Source: MR-S7 sp000400995 | GTDB lineage: Bacteria > Pseudomonadota > Gammaproteobacteria > Burkholderiales > Burkholderiaceae_C | Assembly: GCF_045291395.1 (NCBI RefSeq) | Contig: NZ_CP152342.1 | Coordinates: 1,178,001-1,242,000 of the forward strand | Reading direction: 5' to 3' | DNA length: 64,000 nucleotides | Part shown: piece after piece, positions 53,884-63,775 of the stretch | Numbering within the stretch: the first letter of the stretch is position 1 | Layout of the letters: each line of letters begins with the position of its first letter | Notes under the pieces: model-generated | The model's input: the letters and a program-made list of their open reading frames with translations, nothing else | What the model was told of the DNA's origin: nothing | Database searches by the model: none | Program-made: the position numbers and the translations under genes

Positions 53884-56697
53884 ATGTCGAGTAACACTGT
53901 TGCCGAGTTCGCTGCAGAGCTCAAGAAATCGCCTGAAACCCTGCTGGAGCAGCTCAAGTCTGCCGGCGTGGCCAAGACGTCCGCGGTCGATGCGCTGAAC
54001 GAGTCCGACAAGCAAAAGCTTCTGGCCTATTTGCAGGCCAGCCACGGTACCGTGGGCGGCGACCGCAAGAAGATCACCCTGGTGAAGAAGTCCACCAGCG
54101 AGATCAAGCAGGCCGACGCCACGGGCAAGGCGCGCACCATCCAGGTGGAAGTGCGCAAGAAGCGCACCTTCATCAAGCGCGACGACGCTGCCGAGGCGCC
54201 CGAGGCACCCTCCGCCGAGGACCAGGACCTGGTTCGCCGCGAGGAAGAAGCGCGCCAGCAGGCCGAACTGTTCCGCCGCCAGGAGGAAGAGCTGGCCACA
54301 CAGCGCCAGGAGCGCGAGGCGCGCGAGCGCCGCGAACGCGAGGCCGAGGAGCGCGCCGCCGCCTATGCGGCCCAGCAGGCCGAGAAGAAGGCCCAGGAAT
54401 CCGCCGAGCGCCAGGAAGCGCAGCGCGAAGCCGCCGCCGAGGCCGAGGCACGCAACCAGGCGCAGGCCGAGGCGCGTGCCAAGGCCGAAGCCGAATCCAA
54501 GGCCCGCGCGGCCGAGGATGCAGCGCGCGCGGCCGACCTGGACGAGCGCCGCCGCAAGGCCCTGGCCGAGGCCGAGGCCATCCGCGCCATGATGGCCGCG
54601 CCCAAGAAGGTGCTCGTGGCCAAGAAGCCCGAGGAGGCCAAGCCGGCCGCCAAGGCAGCCACCCCCGCGGCCGATGCCAAGAAGGGCACGCTGCACAAGC
54701 CGGCCACCGGCACGGGCGGCGCCCGCGCGGGCGCGCCTGCCGCTCCGGGCGCGGGCAAGGAAGTGAAGTCCGCCAAGCTCTCGTCGAGCTGGGCCAACGA
54801 CACGACCAAGAAGAAGGAAATCAAGACCCGCGGCGACAGCAGCGGCGGGGTGGGGCGCAACAACTGGCGCGGCGGCCCGCGCGGCCGGCGCGGCAACGAC
54901 CGCGACGACCAGCGCCAGCAGCAGGCGCCGGCCGAGTTCCGCGCGATCGAGGTGCACGTGCCCGAGACCATCACCGTGGCCGAGCTGGCGCACAAGATGG
55001 CCATCAAGGCCTCCGAGGTCATCAAGGCGCTCATGAAGATGGGCCAGATGGTCACCATCAACCAGCCGCTGGACCAGGACACCGCCATGATCGTGGTGGA
55101 GGAAATGGGCCACAAGGCCGTGGTCGCCGCGCTGGACGATCCGGAAGCGTTCACCGCCGAGGAAGTCTCCGGCCACCAGGCAGAGGCCCTGTCGCGCGCG
55201 CCTGTGGTCACCGTCATGGGCCACGTGGACCACGGCAAGACCTCGCTGCTGGACTACATCCGCCGCTCCAAGGTGGCGGCGGGCGAGGCCGGCGGCATCA
55301 CGCAGCACATCGGCGCCTACCACGTCGAGACGCCGCGCGGCATCGTCACCTTCCTGGACACCCCCGGCCACGAGGCCTTCACGGCCATGCGTGCCCGCGG
55401 CGCCCAGGCGACCGACATCGTCATCCTGGTGTGCGCAGCCGACGACGGCGTGATGCCCCAGACCAAGGAAGCCATCAAGCACGCGAAGGCGGCTGGCGTT
55501 CCCATCGTCGTGGCCATTACCAAGGCCGACAAGCCCGAAGCCAACCCCGACCGCGTCAAGCAGGAGCTGGTGGGCGAGCAGGTGGTGCCCGAGGAATACG
55601 GCGGCGACTCGCCCTTCGTGGCCGTGTCGTCCAAGACCGGCATGGGCATCGACGAGCTGCTGGAGCAGGTGCTGCTGCAAGCCGAAGTGCTGGAGCTCAA
55701 GGCCCCGGTGGACGCCATGGCCAAGGGCCTGGTCATCGAAGCCCAGCTCGACAAGGGCCGCGGCCCCGTGGCCACGGTGCTGGTGCAGTCCGGCACGCTC
55801 AAGGTGGGCGACGTGGTGCTCGCGGGCCAGACCTTCGGCCGCGTGCGTGCCATGACCGACGAGGACGGCCGCTCCACCAAGGAAGCCGGCCCCTCGATCC
55901 CTGTCGAGATCCAGGGCCTGACCGAGGTGCCCCAGGCGGGCGACGAGTTCATGGTGCTGTCCGACGAGCGCCGTGCACGCGAGATCGCGACCTACCGCGC
56001 GGGCAAGTTCCGCAACACCAAGCTGGCCAGGCAGCAGGCTGCCAAGCTGGAGAACATGTTCGCCGATATGGCAGCGGGCGAGGTGCAGAACCTGCCCATC
56101 ATCATCAAGGCGGACGTGCAAGGCTCCCAGGAAGCGCTGGCGCAGTCGCTGCTCAAGCTTTCGACCGACGAGATCAAGGTCCAACTCGTGTATGCGGGCG
56201 TGGGCGGCATCAGCGAGTCCGACGTGAACCTGGCGATCGCCTCCAAGGCCATCGTGATCGGCTTCAACGTGCGTGCCGACGCAGGCGCGCGCAAGCTGGC
56301 CGAGAGCAACGGCGTGGACCTGCGCTACTACGGCATCATCTACGACGCCGTGGACGAGCTGAAGGTGGCCATGTCCGGCATGCTGGCGCCCGAGCAGCGC
56401 GAGGAAGTCATCGGCACGGCCGAGATCCGCACAGTGTTCGTGGCCTCCAAGATCGGCACGGTGGCCGGCTCCTACATCACCTCGGGCATGGTCCATCGCA
56501 ACGCACGCTTCCGCCTGCTGCGCGACAACGTGGTGGTGTACACGGGCGAGGTCGAATCGCTGCGCCGCATCAAGGACGACGTCAAGGAAGTCAAGGAAGG
56601 CTTCGAGTGCGGTATCAAGCTCAAGAACTACAACGACATCCGCGAGGGTGACCAGCTGGAGTTCTTCGACATCAAGGAAATAGCACGGACGCTATAA
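53884..56697 (+). CDS. infB: Translation initiation factor IF-2
   Basis: A 937-residue GTPase that places initiator tRNA on the 30S subunit. N-terminal IF2-N domain, a long Ala/Glu/Lys/Arg-rich coiled-coil linker (about 95-290), a second IF2-N domain, then the G domain: GHVDHGKTSLLDYI (G1), GITQHIGAYHVET (switch I), DTPGHEAF (G3), ITKADKP (G4) and the following SSKTGMGIDEL (G5). G4 has Thr where NKxD is usual; TKxD occurs in some other GTPases. Domains II, III and IV follow. In the normal rimP-nusA-infB order. Confidence 0.96.
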   Translation: MSSNTVAEFAAELKKSPETLLEQLKSAGVAKTSAVDALNESDKQKLLAYLQASHGTVGGDRKKITLVKKSTSEIKQADATGKARTIQVEVRKKRTFIKRDDAAEAPEAPSAEDQDLVRREEEARQQAELFRRQEEELATQRQEREARERREREAEERAAAYAAQQAEKKAQESAERQEAQREAAAEAEARNQAQAEARAKAEAESKARAAEDAARAADLDERRRKALAEAEAIRAMMAAPKKVLVAKKPEEAKPAAKAATPAADAKKGTLHKPATGTGGARAGAPAAPGAGKEVKSAKLSSSWANDTTKKKEIKTRGDSSGGVGRNNWRGGPRGRRGNDRDDQRQQQAPAEFRAIEVHVPETITVAELAHKMAIKASEVIKALMKMGQMVTINQPLDQDTAMIVVEEMGHKAVVAALDDPEAFTAEEVSGHQAEALSRAPVVTVMGHVDHGKTSLLDYIRRSKVAAGEAGGITQHIGAYHVETPRGIVTFLDTPGHEAFTAMRARGAQATDIVILVCAADDGVMPQTKEAIKHAKAAGVPIVVAITKADKPEANPDRVKQELVGEQVVPEEYGGDSPFVAVSSKTGMGIDELLEQVLLQAEVLELKAPVDAMAKGLVIEAQLDKGRGPVATVLVQSGTLKVGDVVLAGQTFGRVRAMTDEDGRSTKEAGPSIPVEIQGLTEVPQAGDEFMVLSDERRAREIATYRAGKFRNTKLARQQAAKLENMFADMAAGEVQNLPIIIKADVQGSQEALAQSLLKLSTDEIKVQLVYAGVGGISESDVNLAIASKAIVIGFNVRADAGARKLAESNGVDLRYYGIIYDAVDELKVAMSGMLAPEQREEVIGTAEIRTVFVASKIGTVAGSYITSGMVHRNARFRLLRDNVVVYTGEVESLRRIKDDVKEVKEGFECGIKLKNYNDIREGDQLEFFDIKEIARTL

Positions 56698-56721
56698 GCA
56701 GGACGACGGGAAGGGCACGCT

Positions 56722-57402
56722 ATGCAGATCATTCACAGAATGTGGCGTGAGCACCGCGGCTTCATGCTCTTCGTGGGGCTGATGCTCGTGTTCCGCTCGG
56801 CCGTGGCCGACTGGAACTACGTGCCCTCGTCGTCGATGAACCCGACCCTGTACGCGGGCGACCGCGTACTCGTGGACAAGCGTGCCTACAGCCTGCGCGT
56901 GCCCTTCACGCTGCACGAGGTGGCGCGCTGGGGTACGCCGCAGCGCGGCGACGTGATCACCTTCGACTCGCCGGCCGACGGGCTCAACCTCATCAAGCGT
57001 GTGGTGGCCGTGGCAGGCGACGAAGTGTCCATGTCGAACAACCAGCTGTTCCTGAACGGCCGGCCGCAGCCGCGCACCCTGGTGGATGTGCAGCGCGACA
57101 TACCCACGGAGCAGGGCTTGCTGAAGGCCGAGGTCTGGCACGAAGCGCTGGACGGCCACATGATCGAGGTGGCCCGCCTGCCCGGCATGAACCTCTACAC
57201 CGGCTTCGCGCCGGTGCGCGTGCCAGAAGGCCACGTGATGGTCATGGGCGACAGCCGTGACAACAGCAAGGATTCGCGTTTCCTCGGCTTCATCGACGTG
57301 CGCCGCGTCACCGGCAAGGCCGTGCGCGTGGTGCTGTCCCACGATCCGGACCATATGTACGTGCCGCGCGTGGACCGCTGGTGGCAACCCCTGCATCTTT
57401 GA
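56722..57402 (+). CDS. Signal peptidase I, S26A family
   Basis: A 226-residue membrane protease. One N-terminal helix (GFMLFVGLMLVFRSAVADW, about 14-32) is followed by box B VPSSSMNPTL with the catalytic Ser, box C RGDVITF, box D LIKRVVAVAGD with the catalytic Lys and box E GDSRDNSKDSRF. It is shorter than LepB of E. coli, with one membrane helix instead of two. It cuts signal peptides on the periplasmic side. It lies between infB and rbfA, genes that usually are adjacent, 24 bp and 6 bp from them. The housekeeping lepB is normally next to lepA, so this is probably a second signal peptidase. Confidence 0.88.
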   Translation: MQIIHRMWREHRGFMLFVGLMLVFRSAVADWNYVPSSSMNPTLYAGDRVLVDKRAYSLRVPFTLHEVARWGTPQRGDVITFDSPADGLNLIKRVVAVAGDEVSMSNNQLFLNGRPQPRTLVDVQRDIPTEQGLLKAEVWHEALDGHMIEVARLPGMNLYTGFAPVRVPEGHVMVMGDSRDNSKDSRFLGFIDVRRVTGKAVRVVLSHDPDHMYVPRVDRWWQPLHL

Positions 57403-57408
57403 ACCGCC

Positions 57409-57786
57409 ATGGCAGCCAAGAAATCATCCACCCCTAACCGCGGCTTCAAAGTCGCGGACCAGATCCAGCGCGACCTGACCGAGCTGATCCGCGAGTTGAA
57501 GGACCCGCGCATCGGCATGTGCACGCTGCAGGGCGTGGAGGTTACGCCCGACTACGCGCACGCCAAGGTGTTTTTCAGCGTGCTCGTGGGTGATGCCGAT
57601 GCCACGCAGGAGGCGCTGAACCAGGCCGCGGGATTCCTGCGCAACGGCCTGTTCAAGCGCCTGCACATCCACACCGTGCCCACGCTGCACTTCGTGTTCG
57701 ACCGCACCACCGAGCGCGCGGCCGACATGAATGCGCTGATCGCACGCGCGGTGGCCTCTCGTTCCAAGGACGACGACGACGCATGA
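57409..57786 (+). CDS. rbfA: Ribosome-binding factor A
   Basis: A 125-residue cold-shock ribosome maturation factor with a KH-like fold. RGFKVADQIQRDLTELIRELKDPRIGMCTLQGVEVTPDYAHAKVFFSV is the family core, and LRNGLFKRLHIHTVPTLHFVFDRTTERA closes it. Its stop overlaps truB (ATGA). It binds free 30S subunits near the 16S rRNA 5' helix. Confidence 0.95.
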   Translation: MAAKKSSTPNRGFKVADQIQRDLTELIRELKDPRIGMCTLQGVEVTPDYAHAKVFFSVLVGDADATQEALNQAAGFLRNGLFKRLHIHTVPTLHFVFDRTTERAADMNALIARAVASRSKDDDDA

Positions 57787-58769
57787 CCGAGCGCGCTCCC
57801 CGCATCCGGGTGCAGCGGCGCCCGGTGCACGGAGTGCTGCTGCTCGACAAACCCCTGGGCCTGTCCAGCAACGACGCCTTGCAGAAGGCGAAGTGGCTAC
57901 TGCGCGCCGAGAAGGCGGGCCACACGGGCACGCTCGATCCGCTGGCCACGGGCGTGCTGCCGCTGTGCTTCGGCGCGGCCACCAAGTTCAGCCAGTTGCA
58001 GCTCGATGCGCCCAAGACCTACGAGGCCATCGCGCTGCTGGGCGTGACGACCGCGACCGGCGATGCCGAGGGCGAGGTGCTGCAGCGGCGGGCGGTCGAC
58101 CCCGCGCAGCTCACGCCCGAGCGCCTGGCGGCCGTGCAGGCGCAGTTCACCGGCCCCATCCGGCAGGTACCGCCGATGCACAGCGCGCTCAAGAAGGACG
58201 GCAAGGCGCTCTATGAATACGCGCGCGCCGGTGTGTCCGTGGAGCGCGAGGCGCGCGACGTGACGATCCACGCATTGGAACTGACCCTGACGCAGGCTGG
58301 GCAGGCACAGCCAGCTATCAAGATGGTAGTGACGTGCAGCAAGGGCACCTACATCCGCACGCTGGGTGAGGACATCGGCGCGGCCCTGGGCTGCGGCGCG
58401 CACCTCACCTTCCTGCGCCGCACCGACACCGGGGGCCTGGGCGTCGCGCGCTGCGTGACGCTACCCGCGCTGGAGGCCATGGGCGAGGACGAGCGCCTGG
58501 CCTGCGTGCAGCCGGTGGAGACGCTGCTGGCCGGGCACGTGCCTGTCACGCTCGACGAAGACAATGCAGGCCGGTTCCTCTCCGGCATGCGCCGGCGCGG
58601 GCCCTGGCCCGATGCGCCGGCCGTGGCCGTGTTCGGCACGCGCCCACGCGCGCTGCTGGGCGTGGCACACATCACGCGGGGCGAGCTGATCCCTGGCCGG
58701 CTGCTCTCTCCCATCGAAATACAACAGATCCTGGAAAGCGCGCCGCGCGCTGCCAACGCGGCACATTGA
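57783..58769 (+). CDS. truB: tRNA pseudouridine(55) synthase
   Basis: A 328-residue enzyme that makes pseudouridine 55 in the T-arm of tRNAs. HGVLLLDKPLGLSSNDALQKAK, the catalytic Asp in GHTGTLDPLATGVLPLCFG, QVPPMHSALKKDGKALYEYAR, and CSKGTYIRTLGEDIGAALG are all present. Near residues 170-183 (LTQAGQAQPAIKM) the DNA resembles a worn copy of the palindromic repeat. The C-terminal PUA-like domain is present. Confidence 0.95.
   Translation: MTERAPRIRVQRRPVHGVLLLDKPLGLSSNDALQKAKWLLRAEKAGHTGTLDPLATGVLPLCFGAATKFSQLQLDAPKTYEAIALLGVTTATGDAEGEVLQRRAVDPAQLTPERLAAVQAQFTGPIRQVPPMHSALKKDGKALYEYARAGVSVEREARDVTIHALELTLTQAGQAQPAIKMVVTCSKGTYIRTLGEDIGAALGCGAHLTFLRRTDTGGLGVARCVTLPALEAMGEDERLACVQPVETLLAGHVPVTLDEDNAGRFLSGMRRRGPWPDAPAVAVFGTRPRALLGVAHITRGELIPGRLLSPIEIQQILESAPRAANAAH
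58290..58332. repeat. Worn palindromic repeat inside truB
   Basis: Read on the minus strand, CTTGATAGCTGGCTGTGCCT then GCCCAGCCTGCGTCAGGG follows the repeat consensus (TTGATAGCTG.CTGGCGCTTG.CCAGC). The right arm is degraded. It encodes part of a surface loop in TruB. Confidence 0.35.
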
Positions 58770-58782
58770 AGGCAACAACGCT

Positions 58783-60612
<1,830 letters not shown>

Positions 60613-60644
60613 CGCTGCGCGCCGGCTGACCGGCCCGTGGCCCG

Positions 60645-60679
60645 CAGGGCGAGCCGCTCCGCAAGGAGGGCTCGCCCTG
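60645..60679 (+). terminator. Hairpin after typA
   Basis: CAGGGCGAGCC (60645-60655) and GGCTCGCCCTG (60669-60679) are a perfect 11-bp inverted repeat, extended inward by CTCC-GCAA-GGAG with a GNRA loop. No T-tract. It ends the rimP-to-typA operon or protects its 3' end. Confidence 0.6.
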
Positions 60680-60743
60680 CGCGCATCCGGGCCTGCGCAA
60701 AGCGGGCTGCGCGGCTACCGTGCGGCGCTGCACACAGCGATGC

Positions 60744-61131
60744 AGACAACGGCCTGTGGCAGCGACTGCGCGGGCAGCGCCAGGGCCATGCGGTGGACCT
60801 GGTGCCGGCCGTGTTGGTGGGCGCAGCACTTTCGTCGCTGGCCACCTTCCCGCTGGCCTGGCCGTTCCAGGCCACGAGGCACGACCTGGCGCTGCTGGCC
60901 TTGCTGGGTCTGGTCCAATTGGCGATTCCGTGCGTGCTCGTGGTGTACTGTGCGCGCGTGCTCAAGGCGCCCGAGGTGGCGCTGCTGGGTCTGCTGGAGG
61001 TGATCTTCGGCATTTTGCTGGCTTGGGCGGGTGCGGGTGAGCGTCCGGCCCCGGCCGTGCTGATGGGTGGCGCGCTGGTGATCGGCGCGCTCGTTTTCAA
61101 TGAACTGCTTGGATGGAAGGAACAACAATGA
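60744..61131 (+). pseudogene. Truncated EamA/DMT-family transporter (C-terminal half only)
   Basis: The readable part covers only the second EamA repeat: VLVGAALSSLATFPLAWPF, LLALLGLVQLAIPCVLVVYCARVLKAPEVALLGLLEVIFGILLAW and a last helix LMGGALVIGALVF, ending WKEQQ. About 150 residues and five helices that should precede it are missing, and the DNA upstream is the typA 3' hairpin region with no plausible start. It is a remnant of a drug/metabolite exporter. Its stop still overlaps the start of the next gene (ATGA), the trace of a former operon. Confidence 0.7.
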
Positions 61132-62222
61132 CGGAGATGACGGCGGAAGTCGTGACCGAGGTGCGCGGCCGCGTTGGCTGCATCACACTGAACCGCCCGA
61201 AGGCGCTCAACGCCCTGTCGCTGGGCATGGTGCGCAGCCTCATGGCCACGCTGCTGGCCTGGCAGAAAGATGACCAGGTGCTGGCCGTGGCGATCCGCGG
61301 CAACGGCCGCGAGGGGCCGTTCGGCGCGTTCTGCGCGGGCGGCGACATCCGCTTCCTGCACGCGGCGGGCAGCAGCGGCAACCCGCAGCTCGAGGACTTC
61401 TTCACCGAGGAATACGCGCTCAACCACCTGATCCACACCTTCGGCAAGCCCTACATCGCGTTCATGGACGGCATCGTCATGGGCGGCGGCATGGGCATCA
61501 GCCAGGGCGGCACGCTGCGCGTGGTGACCGAGCGCACCAAGATGGCCATGCCTGAGACGGCCATCGGCCTGTTCCCAGACGTGGGCGGCGGCTACTTCCT
61601 CTCGCGCTGCCCGGGCCGCGTGGGCGAGTGGCTGGCCTTGACGGGCGACACCATCGGCGCGGCGGACGCCATCGCGTTCCAGCTGGCCGACGGCTTCCTG
61701 CCCTGCGGCGAGCTGGGCGCCGTGTGGGAGCAACTGGGCAGCCAGCCGTTCTCCGACGGCAAGGCGGTGCAGGACTTCGTTGCTTCCAAATTCGTAGCTG
61801 CTGGCGCTTGCCAGGTAAGCGCTGGAGCCCAAATCGACCAATATTTCGGTCTGGGCGGCGTGCCCGCCATCATCGCGGCGCTGGAAGCCGCGTCGGGCGA
61901 ATGGGAGCGCGCCACGGCCGCCACCCTGCGAAAGCGCTCGCCGCTGATGCTGCACGTGGTGCTGGAGCAGATCCGCCGCGCGCGGGGCATGGGCCTGGCC
62001 GACGACCTGCGCATGGAGCGCGACATGGTGCGCCACTGCTTCTACCTGCGCCCCGGCCAGAGCGAGACCATCGAGGGCATCCGCGCGCTGGCCGTGGACA
62101 AGGACCACAGCCCGCAGTGGGCCCCCGCGCGCATCGAGGACGTGACGCCCGCGATGTGGCAGCCGTTTTTCGACAGCCCCTGGCCCGTGCACGCGCATCC
62201 GCTGGCGCCGCTGCGCGACTGA
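61128..62222 (+). CDS. Enoyl-CoA hydratase/isomerase family protein, 3-hydroxyisobutyryl-CoA hydrolase-like
   Basis: A 364-residue crotonase-fold enzyme. ITLNRPKALNALSLGMVRSL, the oxyanion loop FCAGGDIRFL, MDGIVMGGGMGISQGG and the hydrolase-type active site MPETAIGLFPDVGGGYFLSR (conserved Glu and Asp) identify the 3-hydroxyisobutyryl-CoA hydrolase subgroup, which acts in valine breakdown, rather than a simple hydratase. The start at 61128 is set by GGAAGGA. Residues 221-236 (SKFVAAGACQVSAGAQ) are encoded by an in-frame copy of the palindromic repeat, in a helical C-terminal region where the family tolerates insertions. Confidence 0.84.
   Translation: MTEMTAEVVTEVRGRVGCITLNRPKALNALSLGMVRSLMATLLAWQKDDQVLAVAIRGNGREGPFGAFCAGGDIRFLHAAGSSGNPQLEDFFTEEYALNHLIHTFGKPYIAFMDGIVMGGGMGISQGGTLRVVTERTKMAMPETAIGLFPDVGGGYFLSRCPGRVGEWLALTGDTIGAADAIAFQLADGFLPCGELGAVWEQLGSQPFSDGKAVQDFVASKFVAAGACQVSAGAQIDQYFGLGGVPAIIAALEAASGEWERATAATLRKRSPLMLHVVLEQIRRARGMGLADDLRMERDMVRHCFYLRPGQSETIEGIRALAVDKDHSPQWAPARIEDVTPAMWQPFFDSPWPVHAHPLAPLRD
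61785..61836. repeat. Palindromic repeat inserted in frame in the acyl-CoA hydrolase gene
   Basis: AAATTCGTAGCTGCTGGCGC then TTGCCAGGTAAGCGCTGGAG, then CCCAAAT. The core AGCTGCTGGCGCTTG...TAAGCGCTGGAG is as well preserved as in the intergenic copies, yet it lies in the middle of an otherwise full-length enzyme gene and adds no stop codon. Confidence 0.8.
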
Positions 62223-62235
62223 GGAGGGCACCGTG

Positions 62236-62265
62236 AAAAAAGCCGCACAACCGTGCGGCTTTTTT
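62236..62265. terminator. Bidirectional intrinsic terminator
   Basis: AGCCGCAC-AACC-GTGCGGCT flanked by A5 and T5. It lies between the convergent hydrolase and small lipoprotein genes and serves both strands. Confidence 0.88.
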
Positions 62266-62284
62266 CATGCAGGCGGCAGGGCCG

Positions 62285-62683
62285 TCAGGGCCGCGCCACC
62301 TTCCAGACGCCGTTCACGCCGTCGCCCAGCTTCTCGCCGGGCCTGGTGTCCTTGGCGAAGTAGTAGAGCGGCTGGCCCTTGTAGGCCCATTGGCGGGTGT
62401 TGTCGCTGCGCACGAGGATGGTGTAGTCGCCCTGGGGCTGCGCGCCGGACGCCACGGCCAGCGGCGGCCAGTTGACGGCGCACTGGTCGTAGCAGGCGGA
62501 GGCGCCGCTGCCCTGGGCATCCCGGGTGAAGAAATACAGCGTGCGGCCGTCGGGGCCGATCAGCGTGCCGTCGGCGGCGCGGGTGGGCGTGCTGGGCTTG
62601 GCGTGGTGCATGCCGCCGGTGCCGCAGGCGGCCAGGAGGGTGGCCGACAGGGCAATTGCGGCGAGGGAAAGCTTGCGGGTCAT
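62285..62683 (-). CDS. Small lipoprotein, PF03640 (secreted repeat) family
   Basis: A 132-residue exported protein. The signal ends LLAACG with lipid-bearing Cys20. The mature part has two copies of the family's short repeat: GPDGRTLYFFTRDAQGSGASACYDQCAVNWPPL and, shorter, WAYKGQPLYYFAKDTRPGEKLGDG. These proteins are found in many envelopes; their function is not known. ATG with a GGAG nearby. It stands alone between a terminator and smpB. Confidence 0.8.
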   Translation of the reverse strand: MTRKLSLAAIALSATLLAACGTGGMHHAKPSTPTRAADGTLIGPDGRTLYFFTRDAQGSGASACYDQCAVNWPPLAVASGAQPQGDYTILVRSDNTRQWAYKGQPLYYFAKDTRPGEKLGDGVNGVWKVARP

Positions 62684-62770
62684 GGACGGGCTCCTTGCTG
62701 GAGTTGGCGGAGCCTTCGACTGTAGGGGTGGGCGGCGCTGCCCGGCTGTCGGACGGGTGCCCGAGATGCT

Positions 62771-63244
62771 TCAGCGGTGGCGGCTCTTCATCGCGCGTTC
62801 CACCTCGCGCTTGCCTTCGCGGTCCTTGATGGTGTCGCGCTTGTCGTGCTCGGCCTTGCCCTTGGCCAGGGCGATTTCGCACTTGGCGCGGCCGTCCTTC
62901 CAGTGCAGGTTCAGCGGCACCAGCGTGTAGCCTTTCTGCTCCACCTTGCCGATCAGGCGCTTGATCTCGTCCTTGTGCATCAGCAGCTTCTTGATGCGGG
63001 CGGCGTCGGGGCTCACGTGGGTGGAGGCGGTCTTGAGCGGGTTGATCTGGCAGCCGATCAGGTACAGCTCGCCCTCCTTGATGACCACGTAGCCGTCCGT
63101 GAGCTGGGCCTTGCCTTCGCGCAGCGCCTTCACCTCCCAGCCGTGCAGCACCATGCCCGCCTCGTAGCGTTCCTCGAAGAAGTAGTTGTATGCCGCCTTC
63201 TTGTTGTCGGCGATGCGTGACGATGTTTCGGGTTTCTTGGCCAT
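62771..63244 (-). CDS. smpB: SsrA-binding protein SmpB
   Basis: A 157-residue partner of tmRNA in ribosome rescue. IADNKKAAYNYFFEERYEAGMVLHGWEVKALREGK, YLIGCQINPLKTASTHVSPDAARIKKLLMHKDEI and a basic C-terminal tail (DTIKDREGKREVERAMKSRHR) are the full family pattern. Divergent from ratA, as in many betaproteobacteria. Confidence 0.96.
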   Translation of the reverse strand: MAKKPETSSRIADNKKAAYNYFFEERYEAGMVLHGWEVKALREGKAQLTDGYVVIKEGELYLIGCQINPLKTASTHVSPDAARIKKLLMHKDEIKRLIGKVEQKGYTLVPLNLHWKDGRAKCEIALAKGKAEHDKRDTIKDREGKREVERAMKSRHR

Positions 63245-63334
63245 GGGTCCTAGATGCGGATGCCATAGGAGGATGCAATGCCTCCCTACAATGGTCATCC
63301 GTCTCGCGCCATGGATTTTAGGCGCTCCGCCTTC

Positions 63335-63775
63335 ATGAAAACAGTCAATAAGTCCGTCCTCATCTGGTACAGCCCCGAAGAAATGTTCGCACTCGTGACG
63401 GACGTGGAGAAGTATCCGCAGTTCCTGCCCTGGTGCGACCACGCCCGGGTGCTGGAGCGTGACGAGCACGGCATGAAGGCCGAGGTCGGCATCGCGCTGG
63501 GGGGCATCCGCAAGTCCTTCGTCACGCGCAACACGCACGAGGCGGGCCGCCGCGTGAAGATGGAGCTGGTCGAAGGCCCGTTCTCGCAGCTGGACGGCGA
63601 CTGGCACTTCCACCCCGTGGGCGATGGCTCGCAGCGCGCCTGCAAGGTCGAACTGCAACTGCGCTATGGATTCGACAACCGGGCCCTGGCTGCCCTCGTG
63701 GGGCCGGTGTTCGACCGCATCGCCGCCAGCTTCGTGGATGCGTTCATCCAGCGCGCGGAGCAGGTCTATGGCTGA
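63335..63775 (+). CDS. ratA: RatA-family START-like protein
   Basis: A 146-residue protein of the RatA/COQ10 family. SVLIWYSPEEMFALVTDVEKYPQFLPWCDHARVL is the signature opening; GPFSQLDGDWHFHPVG and the C-terminal LVGPVFDRIAASFVDAFIQRAEQVYG complete the helix-grip fold. The family binds quinones or 50S subunits in different hosts, and the toxin role reported in E. coli need not apply here. Its stop overlaps rnfH by eight bases. Confidence 0.88.
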   Translation: MKTVNKSVLIWYSPEEMFALVTDVEKYPQFLPWCDHARVLERDEHGMKAEVGIALGGIRKSFVTRNTHEAGRRVKMELVEGPFSQLDGDWHFHPVGDGSQRACKVELQLRYGFDNRALAALVGPVFDRIAASFVDAFIQRAEQVYG

